From assembly GCA_905215425.1 (NCBI GenBank), contig CAJMQD010000036.1, forward strand, positions 1-7,598: a stretch of DNA of 7,598 bases, in the 5' to 3' direction. The first letter of the stretch is position 1. Each line of letters opens with the position of its first letter. The position numbers were made by a program, and so were the translations under genes. The DNA is from an uncultured bacterium (lineage in GTDB: Bacteria; Bacillota; Clostridia; Oscillospirales; Oscillospiraceae). Under the pieces are notes generated by a model. The model was not told where the DNA came from, did no database searches, and saw only the letters and a program-made list of their open reading frames with translations. This document shows positions 4,615 through 7,598 of the stretch, one piece after another.

Positions 4615-6132
4615 ATGGAACTGGAATTTGAACGGGAGCATCTTTACAATTATGAGACAGTATTGGACACGACCCTATGTCAGGAAGAAACCCTGGAGGC
4701 CATCGTCCCCGACGCCTGTCCCGACATCCAGCGCATCATTGACTGCTGCGGTCAGGTATGCTTGACGGGGAAGCAGGCCCAGGACCACCTTGCGGTGGCA
4801 AATGGCCTGATTCGTGCAGCGGTGCTGTATCAGCCGGAGGAGGGCGGGCTGAGAAAGCTGGATCTGTCGCTGCCCTTCAGCTGCAAAGCGGAGTGCGGAG
4901 CGATGACGGAGGCGGCCGAGTTGGTGGCTTCGCCGCGCCTGCGGCGGATCGAGGCGCGGGCCTTGAACCCCAGAAAGGTGCTCCTGCGGGTGGATCTGGC
5001 TGTCGATATCACCGTGTGCCAGCCCCGGGAGCGGACCGTATGTACCGGAGCGCTGGAAGCGGAGGAAATCGGCCTATGTGAGCTTTGCACCCCCAGGGAA
5101 ACTTATCTTTTAACGGCGGTGCAAGAGCGGCCCTTTACTTTTTCCGAGATCGTACGGATCCCGGGAAGCGGGGACGGACAGCTGCTCTCCTGCCGGGGTA
5201 CTGCGGTATGCGGCGAGAGCCGCCTGATTGGAGGGAAACTGATTTTCAAGGGCAGCGTCAATCTTAGAATGCTGTTTTTAAATGGAAACGGCGAGCTGCT
5301 CAGCTATCAGGAGGCGCTGCCTTTTTCCCAGGTGATGGAGGTCACGGATGTGGGAGAGGACAGCGCGGCGGAGCTGGACATTGAACTGACGGATTTGTCT
5401 TGGCAGACAGTGGAGGAGGATGGCCGCAGCCTTGAGGTCACATCGGAGCTGCTGGCCCAGGCCATGATTTGGGTGAAGCACCCCTTGACCTTACTGCAGG
5501 ACCTGTACAGCACCCAGTGGACCACCCAGATACAGATGGAAGACCTGCCTGTCGTCCATCTGCTGGACCGCTCGCTGCGCACGCAGAGCGTTCGTGAACT
5601 GCTGGAGACGGCGGCTCCCGCCAGAAATGCGGTGGACTGCTGGCTCTCCCTGGGGGAGGTAAACCAGCAGCAGGAGGGCGAGTGGATGACCGCCGCAGTG
5701 CCGCTTCAGCTCACGGTGCTCTATCTGGATGACCAGGAGCAGCTGCAGTCCGTACAGCGGATGACGGAGGCGGTATGTAAGGTAGAATGTCCCCCGGGAG
5801 CACAGTGCAGAATACAGTGCACTTGGAACGGGGAGATGTTTATTGCCCTGTCAGCCGGGGGAGTAGAGGCGCGGTTCAGCCTGGATTTTCACTGTAGAGT
5901 GCTGGAGCTCCAGAACGTTGCGGCGGTGGCTCAGGCGCAGACCGGAGAGGAGCGGCATCACAGCGGAAGCGAACAGCCGTCCGTAGTGCTTCGGCTGGCC
6001 GCCCCCGGGGAGCGGCTGTGGGATATTGCAAAATCCTACGGTACCACCCGGAAGGAGATCCGCCTGGCTAACGGACTGGAAAGCGATGAGGCGCCGGAGC
6101 ACACCATGCTGCTCATTCCCAAGGTAAGATAG
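4615..6132 (+). CDS. sipL: SipL-type spore coat morphogenetic protein (SPOCS/DUF3794 and LysM domains)
   Basis: This 505-residue protein begins with the family's typical MELEFERE, Y-T-V-L-D-T-T and IVPDACPDI (30-38) stretch. Beta-rich SPOCS (DUF3794) segments follow at roughly 30-155, 165-300 and 325-440, and a C-terminal LysM domain lies at about 458-503 (APGERLWDIAKSYGTTRKEI, ending LLIP). The same architecture and length are seen in Clostridioides difficile SipL, which acts in the mother cell and binds SpoIVA through LysM. Here spoIVA follows directly, supporting that role. ATG 4615 was chosen because the protein family starts there and AAGGGAG (4597-4603) precedes it, though 11 bases away. 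In-frame starts at 4591 and 4561 have no ribosome site. The protein carries 19 cysteines. A related SPOCS-LysM protein of another role is the alternative. Confidence 0.87.
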   Translation: MELEFEREHLYNYETVLDTTLCQEETLEAIVPDACPDIQRIIDCCGQVCLTGKQAQDHLAVANGLIRAAVLYQPEEGGLRKLDLSLPFSCKAECGAMTEAAELVASPRLRRIEARALNPRKVLLRVDLAVDITVCQPRERTVCTGALEAEEIGLCELCTPRETYLLTAVQERPFTFSEIVRIPGSGDGQLLSCRGTAVCGESRLIGGKLIFKGSVNLRMLFLNGNGELLSYQEALPFSQVMEVTDVGEDSAAELDIELTDLSWQTVEEDGRSLEVTSELLAQAMIWVKHPLTLLQDLYSTQWTTQIQMEDLPVVHLLDRSLRTQSVRELLETAAPARNAVDCWLSLGEVNQQQEGEWMTAAVPLQLTVLYLDDQEQLQSVQRMTEAVCKVECPPGAQCRIQCTWNGEMFIALSAGGVEARFSLDFHCRVLELQNVAAVAQAQTGEERHHSGSEQPSVVLRLAAPGERLWDIAKSYGTTRKEIRLANGLESDEAPEHTMLLIPKVR

Positions 6133-6134
6133 GG

Positions 6135-6175
6135 AAGAAAAGGCGGGCAGGGACACATCCTGTCCGCCTTTTCTT
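6135..6175 (+). terminator. Intrinsic terminator after the SipL-type gene
   Basis: Arms 6135-6151 and 6159-6175 pair over 17 bp with a single G-T wobble, around a 7-base loop. The descending arm ends in GCCTTTTCTT, supplying the T-run, and the ascending arm begins AAGAAAAGG, so it would also work on the other strand. It lies just after the stop at 6132 and separates this transcript from spoIVA. Confidence 0.88.
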
Positions 6176-6176
6176 C

Positions 6177-6205
6177 GCATATTTTAAAGCTTATCCTCAT
6201 AGTCT
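6177..6205 (+). promoter_or_regulatory. Sigma-E promoter of spoIVA
   Basis: GCATATT (6177-6183) is a full match to the sigma-E -35 consensus KMATATT. After exactly 14 bases comes CATAGTCT (6198-6205), matching CATACAHT at 6 of 8 positions. The predicted start is near 6212, about 40 bases before the spoIVA start and right after the preceding terminator. In Bacillus subtilis spoIVA is also transcribed by the mother-cell factor sigma-E. Confidence 0.7.
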
Positions 6206-6251
6206 GTAAGGAAAATACCGGCTGACCAATGAAGCCGAAGGAGGAATCGAA

Positions 6252-7598
6252 GTGGAAGACCGCAAGATCTATGAGGATATCGCCCTCCGCACCGAGGGGG
6301 ACATCTATATCGGCGTGGTAGGGCCGGTACGCACGGGTAAATCCACCTTTATCAAACGGTTTATGGAGACGCTGATCATCCCCAATATCGAAAATGTTTA
6401 CCGCCGAGAGCGCGCTCGGGATGAGCTGCCCCAGAGCGGCTCCGGCCGGACTATTATGACAGCGGAGCCCAAATTTGTTCCGGAGGACGCGGTTACCCTG
6501 GACATGGAGGGGGGCGGCAGCTTCCAGATGCGGATGATCGACTGCGTCGGCTATATGGTAGACGGGGCGGTAGGGCAGCTGGAGGGTGAAAATGAGCGCA
6601 TGGTCACTACGCCCTGGTTCCCGCAGGAAATTCCCATGGCCGAGGCGGCAGAGATCGGCACCCGAAAGGTGATCGCGGAGCATTCTACCATCGGCATTGT
6701 GGTCACTACGGACGGTACGATCACCGATATTCCCCGTGAGGGTTATCTGGCCGCGGAGGAGCGTGTCATCCAAGAATTAAAGGATCTGGGCAAGCCCTTT
6801 CTGGTGCTGTTAAACTCGGCCTACCCCAATTCCGATCGGGCCCGGGCGATTCGGGCCGATATTGCCCAGCGGTACGACGTGACCTGCGTAGCGTGCAGCT
6901 GTCTGGAGATGGGGGAGGAGGAAATCAACAGTATCCTGAAACGTGTCCTGTATGAATTCCCAATCAAAGAACTGGATTTATTCCTGCCCCCGTGGGTGGA
7001 TGCCCTGTCTCAGGAGCACCCCATCAAAGCGGCACTGTATGAGGCCATCCGGGCCGGGGCCAAGGATCTGGTGCGCATCCGTGATGTGGAGCGGGCAGTG
7101 GGGGAGATGGCCGCCTGTAAGCAGGTGAGCGGCTTCACCGTGCGGGGCATGGATCTGGGAACCGGAATCGTACAGGCGGCGCTGGAGCTGCCCAGGTCGC
7201 TGTTCTATCAGACGATTTCTCAGCAATCCGGCTTCCAGATCGGAGATGACGGCGATCTGATCGGTCTGCTGACCGAGCTGGCCAAGGTTAAGGCCAAATA
7301 TGATCAGGTGGCGGATGCGCTGAAGGAGGTCGACGAGACCGGGTATGGGATCGTAGTGCCCTCCATCGACTCCCTGGTGCTGGAGGAGCCAGAAATTGTC
7401 CGGCAGGGCGGCCGATACGGAGTACGTCTGAAGGCCAGCGCCCCTTCCATCCATATGATCCGGGCAGATATCGAAACTGAGGTGTCCCCCATTGTAGGCA
7501 GCGAAAAGCAGAGTGAGGAGATGGTAAACTATTTGCTCCAAGAGTTCGAGGGGGATACCAGTAAGATCTGGCAGTCCAATATTTTCGGAAAGTCTTTC
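6252..7598 (+). CDS. spoIVA: Stage IV sporulation protein A (SpoIVA), 3' end cut by the window
   Basis: GTG 6252 has a perfect AAGGAGG (6238-6244) seven bases upstream and opens 449 codons to the window edge. Bacillus subtilis SpoIVA has 492 residues, so about 43 are missing. The protein is collinear with it from the first residue. Walker A GPVRTGKST has its lysine at K30, and MIDCVGY has D97, both at the Bacillus positions. The conserved TPWF, EAAEIGTRKVI.EHSTIG, TTDGTI and APSIHMI blocks are present, along with the late EKQSEEMVNYL..EFE segment. SpoIVA is an ATPase related to translation-factor GTPases that hydrolyses ATP to polymerise over the forespore surface as the coat's basement layer, anchored by SpoVM and joined in clostridia by SipL. 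Residue 71 is alanine where Bacillus has a second threonine (T70-T71). Confidence 0.97.
   Translation, partial: MEDRKIYEDIALRTEGDIYIGVVGPVRTGKSTFIKRFMETLIIPNIENVYRRERARDELPQSGSGRTIMTAEPKFVPEDAVTLDMEGGGSFQMRMIDCVGYMVDGAVGQLEGENERMVTTPWFPQEIPMAEAAEIGTRKVIAEHSTIGIVVTTDGTITDIPREGYLAAEERVIQELKDLGKPFLVLLNSAYPNSDRARAIRADIAQRYDVTCVACSCLEMGEEEINSILKRVLYEFPIKELDLFLPPWVDALSQEHPIKAALYEAIRAGAKDLVRIRDVERAVGEMAACKQVSGFTVRGMDLGTGIVQAALELPRSLFYQTISQQSGFQIGDDGDLIGLLTELAKVKAKYDQVADALKEVDETGYGIVVPSIDSLVLEEPEIVRQGGRYGVRLKASAPSIHMIRADIETEVSPIVGSEKQSEEMVNYLLQEFEGDTSKIWQSNIFGKSF

Noticed and set aside
6036..6773. 245-codon minus-strand frame across the SipL terminator and the start of spoIVA.
   Set aside because: It runs through a clear intrinsic terminator, a sigma-E promoter and the conserved SpoIVA ATPase domain. 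The product resembles no known protein.

Overview
The window looks like chromosome from a spore-forming, GC-rich member of the Clostridia. The evidence is a three-gene block for the spore-coat basement layer (spoVM, a SipL-type gene with SPOCS and LysM domains, and spoIVA), together with strong AGGAGG-type ribosome binding sites. The SipL-type protein is the clostridial counterpart of Bacillus SpoVID. The base composition resembles gut Oscillospirales, but placement below Clostridia is inference.

Left part (1-2510). The last ten codons of an unidentified plus-strand gene end at 33 and are followed by a long hairpin. That hairpin also lies just past the end of a minus-strand LysR regulator (79-972). 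The regulator is divergent from a dicarboxylate/amino acid:cation symporter (about 1287-2507). The space between them holds two back-to-back promoters that overlap at their -35 boxes, a dyad where a LysR protein would be expected to bind, and a roughly 225-base leader for the symporter with predicted RNA structure and a possible leader peptide.

Middle part (2510-4342). A class I/II PLP aminotransferase and a RidA-family imine/enamine deaminase overlap at an ATGA and end at a textbook intrinsic terminator. With the symporter they read as a cassette for uptake, transamination and clean-up of reactive imines, probably controlled by the LysR protein. The substrate cannot be told. The transporter lacks the arginine that binds acidic side chains, which suggests a non-acidic amino acid. 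These three genes use a narrow codon set (CGY arginine, CTG leucine) unlike the sporulation genes beside them, suggesting high expression.

Right part (4343-7598). A 26-codon gene starting at GTG is a clear spoVM. It is followed by the SipL-type gene, a terminator, a strong sigma-E promoter match, and spoIVA, which runs off the window after 449 codons. In the spore-coat model, SpoVM is the membrane anchor, SpoIVA the ATP-driven polymer, and SipL binds SpoIVA through its LysM domain. The whole basement-layer module is therefore packed into about 3 kb.
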